Source: Synaphobranchus kaupii (Eukaryota > Chordata > Actinopteri > Anguilliformes > Synaphobranchidae). From it: a stretch of 64,000 nucleotides of DNA. The notes below the pieces were generated by a model. It was not told where the DNA came from. It searched no databases and was given only the letters and a program-made list of their open reading frames with translations. The position numbers were made by a program, and so were the translations under genes. The stretch lies in assembly GCA_029718625.1 (NCBI GenBank), contig CM056391.1, positions 4,240,933-4,304,932 of the forward strand, given 5' to 3'. Below are positions 34,046 through 49,995 of this stretch, piece by piece; the stretch's first letter is position 1; the number at the start of each line of letters is the position of its first letter.

Positions 34046-34827
34046 TAAGTTTCAGGAGTAGGGAGGAGGAGCAGGCGTTTCTATTGGCCTTTGGCCATTG
34101 GGGGTGTGGTTTTAATCCCTGGGGAGGATCCAAACCCCCGACAGGTGCGTCGTGTCGATGCGATACTGAAATACCGTGACAGGTATCTGAACTGGAGTGG
34201 AGGCAGAGGCCGGGGAGCGGAATACCATTCCTCACATTGTCCAGTCCGTGCCTCGCGTTCCCTTCTCCTAAATCCCTTTATTTATGTCCGTCCCACCTGT
34301 CCTCTTATTTTATTGCGTCCAAATAAGACTGTGCTGCCGAACACTCAAAAGCTCTTCTTCCTCTGTGCCCGGGCCGTGACAAACCTGCCCCGTCAATCAC
34401 ACAGACGCCAAGGAGACCGTGTCACGCCTTCCGCGCACGATGTAGCTCTGCAAAGGCATGGGTCACCAACTTCATTCATTCCCCAGTCATCGTGCGGATC
34501 GGCCGCACGGCAACACACTGGATTTTTTTTAAAATAATTTTTAAAAAATAAAAAAAGGGGGAAGGATTTCCTTTAAAAAAACAGAGAAAAATCTCCTGAT
34601 TCATTAAAATGGCCGTCTGCTCCCCTGACCTCGTCTGCTTGTGTACATTAACACCACCTGTGCATTCTTGCGCAGTTGACCCTTGACCTCCCCCCGCCCT
34701 TGTACTAATTCCTGTACACTTCCTATAATTGTCCAATGAGGGGGTTAACCTGAGTGACACTACCAGCCTGCAGACGGTTTCAGTGTGTGTGGTCAAGACC
34801 CCCGGAGACCCTGTACTCATCAGTTTA
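34046..34827. other. No feature recognised
   Basis: A 148-codon plus frame (34091-34537) and a 114-codon minus frame overlap each other; neither is recognisable. Confidence 0.5.
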
Positions 34828-34835
34828 ATTTAGAC

Positions 34836-35970
34836 CAGGAATGGGCAACTCCAGGCCTCATAGGCCAGTGTGTGTGCAGGTCTTTGCTGCCACCAGTTAC
34901 CCTGGCTCGATCAGCTAACTAGTCATTATCATGGTTTTTGACGATTTCTTCCCTTGCGGTCGTTTCCCTCGGTAGCCACGCGAGGGTGCGGCCCTTTTAG
35001 TGGATGATTGCTCCGCCCCGTCTTTATTGCGGAGCTTCTCTCAGCATCCACACCTGTGCGTGGTTCTCTGAGCTATTTAAGCCCACGTTTCCTTCGTTCG
35101 GGGCTTCTGTATAATTTTGCACTGTTTTGTATACTGTTTGGGTATTCAGTGTTTGTTGCGTGTGTTTTTTGTGCCGTTGTGCTACTCGCCTGTTCTTACG
35201 CTTCTCTTTACTGAGGCAGGGCGTTTATTTTTTCTGGCTCTTTAGTCACTTAGCTCGTAGAAGTATGGGACAGCAGTTCTTCATTCCATTCGCCTTTTGT
35301 TTGGTTTTTTCTTACTGAGAAACCTGGCGTTCGTGCTTCTACTCATTTGCGTGTGACAGTGAGCCGGTTAGTAGCTTCGGTACGTTTGTTCCCTGTTTTG
35401 TCTCTCCTTCTCGTGGACTACGTTTCCCCCGTATTGAGAGTCAGGGCGTTTATTCCGTTTTTTCATGTGTTGTGTCTTGCTCTGGTGCCGGTTGAGGTAA
35501 GGACTCAGAGACTGCTTTATTTCCGCCGTGTAGCAAGCAGTTCTCACTCCGTTTAGAGCGAGGGAGTTCTTTTCGTGTATTGCCTCCTCTCTTTTACCCA
35601 CTCTAATTTCTGTCCCTTTGTTATTTTACCGCCTAGGCATTCGTTCACGCACGCTTCCTTCTCCTTCCCTTAATTACGGGGTTTCTCGTCTTAGTGGCTC
35701 TTCGGAGCTTAAAGAATCCCATTGCTGCGTTTGGTCCTCGAACCTTACACGTCACGTCCCCCTTACAGTCATATACAACAAAACCCACTCAGTCGTAAAT
35801 TAGACCACAATAAAACTCTACAATACATGCATACAGGCACAAGAACTTGCATCAGCTGCTGTTCATATCGCGGAATATCAGATAATGTAAATGATTGGGC
35901 TAATAAAATAATTGGTAACTAGTGGCAGCAAAAACCTGCATACACACCGGCCCGGAGTTGCCCATCCCTG
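34836..35970. mobile_element. hAT-like MITE, interrupted by a solo LTR
   Basis: Inverted ends of about 55 bp: the left begins CAGGAATGGGCAACTCCAGG, and the right read on the minus strand gives CAGGGATGGGCAACTCCGGG. Both arms continue through GTGTGT(G/A)TGCAGGT and TTGCTGCCAC. Flanking 8-bp copies ATTTAGAC (34828-34835) and ATTTAGAT (35971-35978) fit hAT target duplication. Without the inserted LTR the element is about 290 bp. Confidence 0.8.
34927..35767 (+). mobile_element. Solo LTR nested in the hAT-like MITE
   Basis: About 841 bp flanked by GTCAT at 34922-34926 and 35768-35772. It begins TATCATGGTTTTTGA (TG changed to TA) and ends CCTTACA. A TATA-like TATTTAA lies at 35074. The start, the TATA position and the end region (CCCAT..CTGCGTTTGGT) resemble the LTR at 13997-14655, so both are probably one retrotransposon family. 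No internal coding region, primer site or second LTR is adjacent. Short open frames inside are not gag or pol. Confidence 0.72.
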
Positions 35971-36139
35971 ATTTAGATTAATATTCACCATTAATATTTA
36001 CTTGTCATATTGCCATTATGTAATTCTTATCTGCTCATCATTTACATTATAAAACATATCTGTGATATTCCTGATGGAGACATTGTTGGAAATATATTCA
36101 TTACGTTCAGAGAAACCAGATAAAGGTAGCTTTTATATA

Positions 36140-37670
36140 CACTACTCACAAAAAGTTAGGGATATTCGGCTTTCGGGTGAAATTTCAGGATGAACCTAAA
36201 ATGCACTATAACCTTTACAGGTGAAATTAATTTGACCTTCTCTAAACTTTTGAATGCACATGTCCAACTATTCAATGTTTCAGTACTTTTTGCACAACTT
36301 GCTGTTCTCTAACAAGGAGCTGAACGGCAAAATTCACAACTGGTGTTTGATCCATGAATCGACCAATAAATTTCCTGGTTCAATTAGAATTGGTATTTAA
36401 ACAGTCCTCTTCATCATGCTGTTCACATTTTGACATCATGAGACCAAGACGACACCTAACAATTGATCAACAGTACCTCGCCATTGCGAGGCTTCAAACA
36501 GGATGTTCTCAGAGGGAAGTGGCCACTGAGCTTAGAGTGTCACAGAGTGTCATCAGCAGGTTGCAACAGAGATACAGAGAGACTGGAAGAGTCACAGAAA
36601 GGCATAGAAGTGGACGTCCTTTGGCCACATCCCACACTGATGACCGCTTCATTGTGAACAGTGCCCTGCGGAACCGGATGATGAATGCCACTCAACTCCA
36701 GGCACATTTAAGGGAGGTGAGAGGCACCCAAGTGTCACGTCAGACCATTCGAAACCGTTTACATCAGCGTGGTCTGCGTGCTAGACGACCTGCAAGGGTA
36801 CCTGACCACACCACCAGGCACAGGCGTCATCGTCTTGCATGGGCCAGGGAGCATTTACGCTGGACGAGGGACCAGTGGGTCTCAGTGCTGTTCTCTGATG
36901 AAAGTCGATTCACGTTGAGCAGAAATGATGGCCGCCAACGATGTTGGAGACGTCAAGGAGAGCGCTATGCATCAGCCACTGTTGTCACCAGACGACCCTT
37001 TGGTGGTGGCGGTGTTACAATGTGGGCAGGTGTGTCTAGTCAATACAGAACTGCCCTACACTTTGTGAATGGTACAGTGACAAGCCCATACTACCTGAAT
37101 AACATCATTAATCCAGTCATTGTGCCCCTGCATGAACAACACAGGCCTAATTTCATCTTCATGGACGACAATGCTCCAGCTCATCGAGGTCGCATCATTA
37201 GGGAAAGGCTGCTGGAGACTGGGGTACCTCAAATGGAGTGGCCTGCACTTTCTCCAGACCTGAATCCCATAGAAAACTTATGGGATCAGCTGACTCACCG
37301 TGTAGAGGCTCGTAACTCTGTACCCCAGAACCTCAATGACCTGAGGGCCGCCCTTCAAGAAGAGTGGGATGCCATGCCTCAGCACACAATAAGTCGACTT
37401 GTGAACAGCATGAGACGTCGTTGTCAAGCTGTAATTGATGCTCAAGGGCACATGACAAGTTATTGAGACATTGACATTTTTGTTGTGGTATACCCACCAC
37501 TGTTGTTGGCTTTTGTTTCAATAAATTGTTTGAGATGAGGAAATCACCATTGCATGCTTCTACTTAAATGCCCTACTTTCATGATACGTATAATATCACT
37601 GTAGCGTGAACTTACATTTTCCATAAATTTCACCCGAAAGCCAAATATCCCTAACTTTTTGTGAGTAGTG
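36140..37670 (+). mobile_element. Intact Tc1-like DNA transposon (1531 bp)
   Basis: Terminal inverted repeats of at least 46 bp at 36140-36185 and 37625-37670, both starting CACTACTCACAAAAAGTTAG, differ at one position (C/T at 36167). The flanks are TA, inside a palindromic TATATA on each side, as expected for Tc1/mariner target duplication. Inside are one uninterrupted transposase gene and an AATAAA at 37520-37525. Near-identical ends and an open frame suggest recent insertion and possible activity. It is antisense to COL25A1 within intron 2. Confidence 0.95.
36438..37466 (+). CDS. Tc1-family transposase, DD34E, apparently intact
   Basis: Cut-and-paste transposase acting in the nucleus on its own element's ends. 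I choose the ATG at 36438 ([12 protein letters not shown], 342 residues), the usual size for Tc1 transposases; an in-frame ATG at 36354 would add 28 residues unlike the family. Residues 1-50 form the first helix-turn-helix ([20 protein letters not shown]). SGRP at 58-61 is the AT-hook-like linker, and about 65-115 form the second DNA-binding helix set. Catalytic residues are D154 (FSDESRF), D244 (MDDNAPAHR) and E279 (NPIENLWD), with 34 residues between the last two. A glycine-rich box GGGGV lies at 189-193. No stop or frameshift breaks it. There is no intron, and the codon frame is independent of the host gene. Confidence 0.95.
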   Translation: MRPRRHLTIDQQYLAIARLQTGCSQREVATELRVSQSVISRLQQRYRETGRVTERHRSGRPLATSHTDDRFIVNSALRNRMMNATQLQAHLREVRGTQVSRQTIRNRLHQRGLRARRPARVPDHTTRHRRHRLAWAREHLRWTRDQWVSVLFSDESRFTLSRNDGRQRCWRRQGERYASATVVTRRPFGGGGVTMWAGVSSQYRTALHFVNGTVTSPYYLNNIINPVIVPLHEQHRPNFIFMDDNAPAHRGRIIRERLLETGVPQMEWPALSPDLNPIENLWDQLTHRVEARNSVPQNLNDLRAALQEEWDAMPQHTISRLVNSMRRRCQAVIDAQGHMTSY

Positions 37671-37862
37671 TATATACCATCACTCAGATATTAATGAATT
37701 ACATTAGTGAAACTTAAACTCTGCTACTTTAACCAGTAAATTTTATTGAAGATTAAACTGCAACTGCAATCCAACAATACTGCATTTCAGAGGTCAAACA
37801 CTCCTCTCTGTAAAGACTATTAGGTGAGCGGTCTGTATTCAGAGATAGCGCTGATAAAATCA

Positions 37863-37883
37863 CCCCCCCCCCCCCCCCCCCCC
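37863..37883 (+). repeat. Poly-C tract of about 21 bases
   Basis: Uninterrupted C run about 190 bp after the Tc1 element. Confidence 0.88.
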
Positions 37884-38285
37884 TTCTTCTAAAGTTTGGG
37901 TTCTCGTTTTGAGCACGACCTGAAACCTGACACAGAAACTCCAAGCCAGCAACCTTACCTGGAAGGCATGTTGCTCCTGTGCCGCTAGAATTACTGTGAG
38001 TTACTGCTGAAAAACAGTGAAAAAGCACATTTACGGTGCCTTCCACAGCCCTGAGGCCCGTTCGTTCCACCTGGCTTCGCTTCACTGCTAGCCTGTCTAA
38101 GTGTGTTCACTACTTTCCATTGTGTTTGCTACTTTTTTATCATCTGACTGGGGACTTTAGTATGCCAATGAGTGCATGTGTGAACCCAGTCCTGCAACAA
38201 AAAAACAAAAAAAAGCACATTTCATTTTGGTTCCTGTCACAATACGCAATTACGTTCCTTTTGACGGAAGGCAAGCTACTGGCCA

Positions 38286-38309
38286 CAAAAAAAAAAAAAA
38301 AAAAAAAAT
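38286..38309 (+). repeat. Poly-A tract
   Basis: About 23 A residues within AT-rich DNA. Confidence 0.8.
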
Positions 38310-39618
38310 CGTCTGCTGATTGTGGCGAGCGTGTGAAAAGTAATTTCCGTGATTGACACTGGCGGTAATTATGCGCGGCCACCGTTTCTGGCACGGGGGG
38401 GACACTGCACATCTGAGCTTGATTCACCAGGAACGTTAGCACGTTAGCGCCATGCAACAAACAACAAGCCTAACAAATAACGGACGGAACAAAAAAAAAA
38501 ACAGAAAACACAATAGATGCACAAATTACATAGATGAAAGAAATACAAACTAAACAAAAAGTAATTTGGTTTCAACTGCCCATTTCTCTGAAGGGACTTA
38601 GTTAGCATGCCAGCTAAGTGCCTCCTACATCAGTAGGCCCCAGGCCCCAGGCCCGGTCTAATATGAATATTAAATTAGTTTCCCCATAATATACAACACC
38701 AACTAACGCAAGCTATATGGGACATTAGTCAGATATCCAATATGAATGTAACATTCAGAATTTAATATTCAGTCATTGGCTCCATGTCATATAATATATA
38801 GATATAATATATCATTCATTGAATTGTTTTTTTGTTTTTTTTGGTTCAAATTTAAAATAGTTTTATGTTTAGGCTACAGCTCCTGAATGTAACCTCTATT
38901 TAAAAGACTCAATTTAAACTCTAACCTGTACGCTTCATTAATGGACTTTGAACACATTAACCACCTAATGAAATTTCAAGGTGTTTTATTTCAGCAGTCA
39001 AACATTTAACACACACCGCAGACCCCATTAGCTGAGCCTTTCTGCAGATTACATCATGAAATTCAGTTAGTGGGTCATATGTTTTGACCTGACTATGTGA
39101 AATGAGTTACGCATATTTATTGGAAATGTTACTTGTGTTTTCTGTTAGAATGTGAACATCACAGAAAAGCCCAATGAAATCTCTTGGAAGCTTCTGACTT
39201 CTATTTAAGAGTCAGCATCACAGTGCTTGTTGAAGAACAGTGGGTAGTGGCGTGTGCGACCACCACTAAAGCTCTGGAAGGAGTGTGCGTTTTCCTCGTA
39301 CACACGTTCAAAACTCGCAGCGTGCCAGCTGCCCCCAGACAACCATGACCTTTAACCCAGAGACTTCACTTCACTCTGTGAGACCATATCCGATATGCTA
39401 AAGAGAAGCGGTCATCCATTCCATCCAAACACCATGAGTGAAAAGGAGGCTGGGAATTGTAGTTGACAGAGTCTTAACAGGTGCCAGTCTGCAGAGTGTG
39501 GAGGTATGTGGGTCACTCAGTTGATTGACAGGTCAGCTGGGCAGGACGTGGTCACCAGCACTACGAGACGACATAGCGTTCCATCTGCTGGGCATAGAAT
39601 CACTCACACGTACACTGC

Positions 39619-39690
39619 ATGTGTGTGTGTGTGTGTGTGTGCTTCTATGAGTATTTGTGTGTGCGTCTGTGTGTGCGTGTGCGTGTGCGC
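39619..39690 (+). repeat. Interrupted (GT)n microsatellite
   Basis: Two GT/GC blocks separated by CTTCTATGAGTATT. Confidence 0.92.
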
Positions 39691-39789
39691 GTTCCTCTGC
39701 CTGCAGTTTAGAGCCCTCTTCCTCATGAGACACAGCCACACAACTCAGCCCCTGAACAATCCAGAGCCTTCAGACCAGCCTCAGCAGAG

Positions 39790-39855
39790 CTGCTTTTAAC
39801 GGGCCCTCTTAATTACCGTCCTGTCCTGCTTTTAACGGGCCCTCTTAATTACCCC
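39790..39855 (+). repeat. Tandem duplication of about 36 bp
   Basis: CTGCTTTTAACGGGCCCTCT then TAATTACC occurs twice. Confidence 0.85.
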
Positions 39856-40717
39856 AACCGGGATCAGGGGGGCTCAGACAGCACCCCCCACCCACTCCCT
39901 GCTGGAGTTCATACCGCGAGTCATTCTATTCCTTTATCGACAAACTTTAAAGAGGCTGATACTCGTTTCCTCCAATCTGCTGACGCAGTTTTCCTCTCTC
40001 ATCCCTTCTTTCAGTCAGCCTGTCTCCCTCTGCTCCTCTCTCTCTCTCTCTCTCTCCTTCCCTCCACTTTGACTTCCCTCTCTCTCTCCCCTTCCTCCCC
40101 ACTCAGTGACATCACAGCAGGGCTTTCCAGCACATCGCCTCCCGAAATGAAGCGTTTAAGAGGCCCAGGAACAGGTGAAATTCACTCTGCACCTGGCAGG
40201 TCATGTACAGCCAACATAGCACTGTAGTTATAACCGGGTAATAAAACATTAATAACCAGGTAATAAAACAATAATATTAATTTCATGCAGCAATGCAGCT
40301 CGACGTTCACCTTGCTTTAGAGTGCAGAGCACAGATATACGGAACCCACACATTTTAACAGCAACACGGTTCAGCAGGAATGTGCAGCAATCAATTGCAG
40401 ACATTTTAAGATAAAGATAATCATTTAATTAAGGGCTTAATGAGACCTAATTAAGGGAGACCTAGTGAGAGTGAAAGCCCTGATAAGTCTACCCCAGGGG
40501 CCCCTCTGTGTCTCAGTCCAGCTCGGTTAAAAAGCAGAGCACTGCAGCGATGGATTAGCTCATTACAGTCAGAGGATATGTCGTTGTTCAGTCTCATACT
40601 GAAACTGTGCGTCGTGTCTAGCACTGAAACCCACGCAACTCTCTCCCCTTAAAGCTGCCTGCTTTCTGCAAATCTTCCTGGTTCATACATTTTTACCTTG
40701 TCTCTATTTAGACCTGG
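39856..40717. other. No gene recognised
   Basis: Contains short CT runs at 40037-40057 and 40079-40089; otherwise nothing. Confidence 0.5.
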
Positions 40718-40884
40718 GGCCTGTTTGACAAAGCAAGATTACCGAGTTAGCCGGATAACTGCACTCAGTAAAACCCGGATCCCTCCCAAATCTGGAACAT
40801 GGACTGAAGTAAAAAGAGTTGTTCCGGGTTTTACTGGAGTGCAGTTATCCAGCTAACTCAGTAATCCGGCTTTGTGAAACAGGG
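40718..40884. mobile_element. Short fold-back MITE family C, copy 1
   Basis: CCTGTTTGACAAAGC at 40720 and GCTTTGTGAAACAGG at 40869 are inverted ends. The arms continue through ACTCAGTAAAACCCGGA / TCCGGGTTTTACTGGAGT, giving about 60-bp stems. A possible 8-bp duplication GACCTGGG / GACCAGGG flanks it. Confidence 0.7.
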
Positions 40885-42321
<1,437 letters not shown>

Positions 42322-42507
42322 CCCGTCAGCAAGCGTCAGCTACCCAGCGCAGAAGCGGGACGGAGAATCCGCTTTCAAAACAGCGGCGGACATTCAGCGG
42401 CACCGCCGACGAGCCAGGGCTCGCCCGAGGCCGTCCGGAGATAGCCTGTCTGAAATGTGATCCCACCGCGGCGCTGGCTAAACCCACACAGACATAGCAG
42501 ACATGCC

Positions 42508-42550
42508 CACGACAGATTCGAACCCGGGTCACTGCACGCAGCTCACAGGG
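42508..42550 (-). mobile_element. B-box-bearing SINE remnant
   Basis: The minus strand reads TGACCCGGGTTCGAATCTGT, a strong B box; the rest is not assignable. Confidence 0.4.
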
Positions 42551-44405
<1,855 letters not shown>

Positions 44406-45021
44406 CAGAGTGTGATAGACAGAGAGACAATGAGAGTGAGAGAGGGAGGGAGAGACAGAGACTGACAGAGACAGGAGTAGTAGAGACAGACAGTGGTCGG
44501 CTGTGCTTCTTTCACAGTGCAGCGTCTCCATCTGCCATCTGCTGCTCTGGCCTGAGCCAACATCAATCATGCGACCAATTTTCGGTTCCAAAAGGAAACG
44601 AAAATAAATAAATAAAGGGCTTGTCCGGCGGCCCCTAACAGAGAATAAACACACAGATCTTAACCCAGGCCCCTCTGAGATGACACATCTGTGGCCTCCT
44701 GCCAATTTCCCTCATCCTTTTCACAAAAATTGTTTTTTAAAGCGGGCATCAAAAACAGGGCTGATTTAACCCCCTCTGCCCTGAGATTACTGGCCCTGGG
44801 TCCAGTCCCAGACATTTCAAACGCACACAGAGCAGAGCTGCCAGGATCCGGAAGCAGAGGGAAGGCAGCTCGGCTGTGTGGCTGACATCTGCAGGCGAGC
44901 TGTACTCTTCAAAAGGGACTCAGTCGCTCAGGTAAGGAATCCAGGGATGGGAGAGTTCTCTGGAATTCCAAGTTAGCGCTCGTCAGAACCACCTGGACTT
45001 CTGCTCTGGAAATTTCACAGT

Positions 45022-45141
<120 letters not shown>

Positions 45142-47884
45142 ACAGCGACTATTAAAGTTATGGGTTTGCTGCGTTGTCAGCCATTTTGTTACACTGGATG
45201 TTCACACAAATTCGACCACCGCAAATTTAAAGGTAACGACCGACTACGGTTCCGATTTCACAGTTTGACAGACCTGCACGGGCATCTGAATGAAGGCCTG
45301 CATCTGGAATGCTGCCAATAAGAACTGAGCACTGTAAGTCAGTAAGTCAAGCGCTCGCCCAACATAGTTCAACCCCCCCCCCCCACTGCACAATATGGGC
45401 AAATACGCAAATGAATGCTGCAACAACATTATTTTCAAAGGTCCAAAAAAATCCCCATATTTACAATATCCTGTATATTCCATTTTAAGACCAGGGAAGT
45501 GTACCTGGCTACCAGGAAAGCCACAGCACTCAGAAATAGTAAATGGCAGAAGTCACAGGATTGTGGCATATAATCAAAAGCAGGATTTTAATAGTGTTTT
45601 ATAGTGTGGCCTTAAACATTCAAATCAAGCTGGATGCTTTTGTTAAACACTTTCCATTCATGGGGCAGAACTCAATCACACTGTGAATGAGTACCCTTTT
45701 ACTGTTCTGAGTGGCCTCTAGATGCCCAAGCAGAGAAACAATTAATTCACCATCAGATAAAGAATGATTCAAAACACAGAAATGAAGAGTCAAGGATATA
45801 ATTGCAACATTAACCACAACAGATTTGGCTTTCAAAAAACGACCGGCTTATAAATAAATTTAAAAATCGGAGAGGGATGTGAATTTCATCATCGTCTGGC
45901 CACACTGGCTGGTTATCAAAAAAAAAAAAAAGAATAAATTTTAAAAAAATCATTCCAAGCCCAGCAATAGTGAAAAATTTTAACGCTGTTATTTTCTGTG
46001 TGGGCAAAGAATGAACACACAGCCCTTTAGCACAATCACAATAAATAGTGGAAACAATATAAATGAGAGCAAAGATTGTATTGTATTACCTACTGCAATC
46101 CCTCTTTGGAGGTAAAAAAAGGAAAAAGAACAGGTAGCCTTTGTAAGGAAACCAATCAGCCACAGTGGCTCACCAGATTCCACTTAGCACATCATTTCCA
46201 TCTCTGCTAATGAGTAGCATGCTAGCATTTCCACCCACAGCAACCCTGTATCAGATCAATTCTTCAGCCCTTGGTCTGAGTCATTAAAGACAGGGGCACT
46301 ATGGCCGCCTTCTCAGTCTAAAGGGCCCAAATGATATGACCTTTACTTTTCTTTATTTAGTTTATATAACAGTAAAGTAAAGGACTCTTGATGGGGAACT
46401 TTCTCTTCACACACTGAGCTCGAAGATCCAAATTGGTAATTAAGGTGCTTCGGTCGTGAAGCACTAATATAGTCCCAGTACATTTGGATGAGTTCAGGGT
46501 TGAGAGTCCAGTGATTGTCTACACAACTCAGTGATTTTAAAGGCAATTAAGGACCTCTAAGAACTTGGTGCTTGCTGCAAGGTAGTTCAGCCTTATGCAG
46601 AAAATGCTGGTGTGGGGGCTGCATAGCCCAGCCCAACACTAAAACACCCGATTCAGCCAATCAAGACCAAGATATATAGGCCTCTTCATGTTAGATGATA
46701 GAACTACAGGTTCAAAAAAAAAAAAGCCAGTAAAACTCCTGTTGCAGGAAAAACATTTAAGAGCCTTCCCCGCCCAAAATAAGGCACCATTTTAGTTATG
46801 TTTCTTTTTTGCTTTCCCTCCATCATTATGCCTTCAAAATCTCCCTTAGAAGATGAAACCGTTCTGAACAGACAGGTTTGATTCCGCTCAAATGAAAGGA
46901 ATTTGAGGGATGTGACATCACACTTCAAAATAGTTTCCCCACCCCGGTCACAAGGTTAAAGGGTGAACAGAAACCGCTCATATGAAGAAGCCAGGGAGAG
47001 AGTAAGGGGCTCCTGGCGCTATGCTTCTCAACTGCTAAACAGTCCCTTCAGTCCAGAAAGCGGTTCCATCTGAAGCCTTTGCACAAACACACATACAGGC
47101 ATTATTTTTCAGGGGTCACTCCCCAGAGAGTGTTAGTCAAAAGCTGCTCGGTCATAAACAGCAAACAGGTCCCCTGTCCTGTACAGATCGGCCACTTTCC
47201 CATCATATGAATATTACTGTTGAGGTCCAATATGACCACACACCCACACACACCCACCCACAATCTATGTACACACATGCACCACGCCTTGTGAGGACCA
47301 TCTGAATCTGTCAGCAGGTGAAGGGTCTGAAATCGAGCAGACCCGTCCCCCTCGACACCTTCGATATGCCAACCAAAATGATTCAGCCAATCAGTGATGT
47401 AGTTCAGGACCTTGCTTTGCCACCTCCTACCCAGCAAGCACACAGTCGCCAGCATCTCTCACAATGAAGACCACCGTTAAGGAAGAACATTTCATTTTAA
47501 TTAAAGTGTTTGGCTCTCGTCCCTCATCAGAACCGTTCCAGAAATCCAAATTGGCGGGAAAAAAAATAATTAAAAAAAAATCATGCAATGTATGATAAAT
47601 ATTGTAAGAGTTTGCACTTAGATTTACTCATTCAGGCCAAATGCTCAAATAACTGACCACATTTATTATTTTAAAATGCCTGAATACATCAGTGATGGCT
47701 GGATTTATGAATGATTGATGGATGATTTATGGATTTATGATGAGTGCATGAATGGGTGTTCAACAGTTACACTAATCCTGATTAGTGCAGGCATGTGCAA
47801 TGCGGACAGTCTCAGACAGTTTCCAAGCCCATTCTTGGGTCCCACAGTCTATTAAACACAGATCAGAAAGTAGCAAAGTATCCA
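45142..47884. other. No feature recognised
   Basis: 2.7 kb of unique-looking AT-rich intron with a poly-C run at 45375-45384 and small A runs. Confidence 0.5.
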
Positions 47885-48050
47885 AAGATGGCGTCTCGAT
47901 GGCATAGCCTGTAGAGCACTGTCCACATGCTCATTGCGAGCCGCGACCTTGGCGCTTCGGGTCTGACCGCGCGACCCGTCACGTCTCTCGCTCCCCATTC
48001 TTCCCGTCTCTCTAAACTGCGCTGTCCAATAAAGCTGAAAAAGTCCTAAA
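47885..48050 (+). mobile_element. SINE family B, copy 2
   Basis: GGCATAGCCTGTAGAGCACT, CTCATTGCGAGCCGCGACC, CGCTTCGGGTCTGACC, GTCACGTCTCTCGCTCC and GCGCTGTCCAATAAAG occur in the same order as in copy 1, without the internal insertion. It ends in a short A-rich tail. Confidence 0.7.
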
Positions 48051-48470
48051 ACATTTAAGTGAAAGAACAAGCGTCCATGTTTGAGACTCTTTCACAACAG
48101 GAGATGTTAGCTGAGCTCCTTATCCACATCAAAGCTGCCAGCAAACCATGAAAAATCCACATCCAGCTCAAAAACAAGAGCCCTTTAAGGGATTTTTCAT
48201 CCCCTATTTAACATCCCCATTTCCCCCATTTAACCCGAAAGACGAGACGATTTCGCCAGATGTTGAAGCCAGTACAAACTGTACATTTTTGGTTTTGGAA
48301 AATGAAAGCGTGATAAACGACAGAGCAGATTTAAAAGGGGTCAATATTGACATTCCTCAGGTTGGCCAGTTTTAGTAGTTTTAAAAAAAGGATGCTGGTC
48401 TCCTCGTGACTGCCTTAGCTGCTAAGCTTTCTTGCCAGGGAGGTGGAAATGACAGGAAGTGGTACAGGGG

Positions 48471-48548
48471 CATCCTGGGATATGTAGGCTCCACAGACAT
48501 TGCTGCCTGCATCCTGGGATATGTAGGCTCCACAGACATTGCTGCCTG
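48471..48548 (+). repeat. Exact tandem duplication of 39 bp
   Basis: CATCCTGGGATATGTAGGCT and CCACAGACATTGCTGCCTG twice, identical, so recent. Confidence 0.93.
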
Positions 48549-49949
48549 TATTGTAGTGTCCAGTCTTCCATGGGTGGTTTTTCTCTAATATATTCAGTGA
48601 GCGACTAATTCGGAATTCCTTTTTTCCCAGGAATTTTGTGACAGGGCACTTCCTTGACCCTGGCTTGTTCCCTGGCAACAGGTCTTTGGTTTCCGTGGGT
48701 TTCCTCCAATTTCACACATTTCTCCAGGTGAAAACAAATTCAAGGATTCCAGAGACATCCTCTCTCCCCTGTCCCAAACTTCCATATCAGGGCATTCCCA
48801 CTACAACTCCCCAACCCCCCCCCCCCCCCATATTTTTCTAGGGGAGTTGGTATGCTCCAAAGTCGCCACAGTTACTGGAGCTCCTCAGCCATACAGCCTG
48901 TGCCAACTTGGGGGGACGGAGGGGGGAGGCGGTTAGACCTAAACAGGAGTCTTCCTTCCCACAGGAATGTGGCTTTCCCCGCTTCCAAAAGTCCAGCTGC
49001 CCCCCCCCCCCCTTCACTTTTTTCCCCAAAAATTGACCTGTAACTACACTCTGTAGGGTCCATCATGAGAAGGTCCCTCCAGTGGGGAGCTCATGAACAA
49101 TGGCTAAATTGGCCAATGCCTATTCTTGTGATTGACAACCCGCCAAGCCAATAAGACTCATTTAATAATGGCAGAGTTTAGCGGACTGTAAAATTAAGGG
49201 CAAAATAACACCCCGCCCCTCTGCACGAAGCAACATTGTGAACACGGAAAACCGCGTATCCGCGGAACTCCCTCGTCCCTGGCCACCGCAGAGTGGGATC
49301 TTTTTCCGGGACTCGCCACTCGGGAAGGCCAAAGGGTGCGATCGGAAAAGTCTGTCTTATAACTCGGTTGAAGAACCAACCCAACAGCTTTCCACGGTCA
49401 GGACAGACACCAAACCACAAGGCCCGGAATGATCCACTACGACAGGGACAGCCAAAGCAAACAGCATGTGGCGCGAGAGATAGCTCAGATTTGACAGCCC
49501 ATTCGAGCAGATGGGAGACTACGGAGCTTGGAATTTGATTTTACAGAATGGAACACTGGGAACAAAACAATGAAGGATGTTCCATGAACAATGAAGCCGC
49601 TTGAATTAAAATTAAAATAAAAAAACCCCAGCTCAAAGTTGTATCTGTTAATACAGTAAACCCCACTTAACTGCCTCTTATGCAAGAGACCTACCGGATT
49701 ATCCGACACCCTCATTTAAATGTTAATGTAAATTTCTAATCTAGATTGACAACCTGGTGAAGTGCCAACTTTTCCACAAGTGCAGCACATTAATGACAGA
49801 CACCCCTGCCACCCCCGCTTTTTGTTTTTAAGCACTGAACTGAAAATATATTTGAAAAACAGTTTTGCAAAATAAACCAGTTATTTTTCAACTCTGAAAA
49901 ACACTGGCATAGTGCAATGCTCATTTAAATTTAGAAGCACCTTAATTTA
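48549..49949. other. No gene recognised
   Basis: Poly-C runs at 48816-48829 and 49001-49012. Frames of 60-80 codons on both strands are overlapping shadows. Confidence 0.5.
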
Positions 49950-49995
49950 CATTCATGCATTTAGTAGATACGCTTATCTAGTGTGACTTACCAAA
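49950..49995 (-). mobile_element. V-SINE-like 3' tail fragment, diverged
   Basis: GCATTTAGTAGATACGCTTA then TCTAGTGTGACTTACC matches the complement of the tail with several changes. Confidence 0.5.

Larger units (their letters stand above)
37677..39618. other. No gene recognised
   Basis: AT-rich intronic DNA with the homopolymers listed and an AT tract at 38791-38813. Confidence 0.5.

Noticed and set aside
34091..34537. 148-codon plus-strand frame
   Set aside because: No domain, no splice context, low-complexity ends, overlapped by an equally long minus frame.
35008..35601. Several frames within the nested LTR
   Set aside because: They lie within LTR sequence, which is non-coding; no gag, pol or env motif is present.
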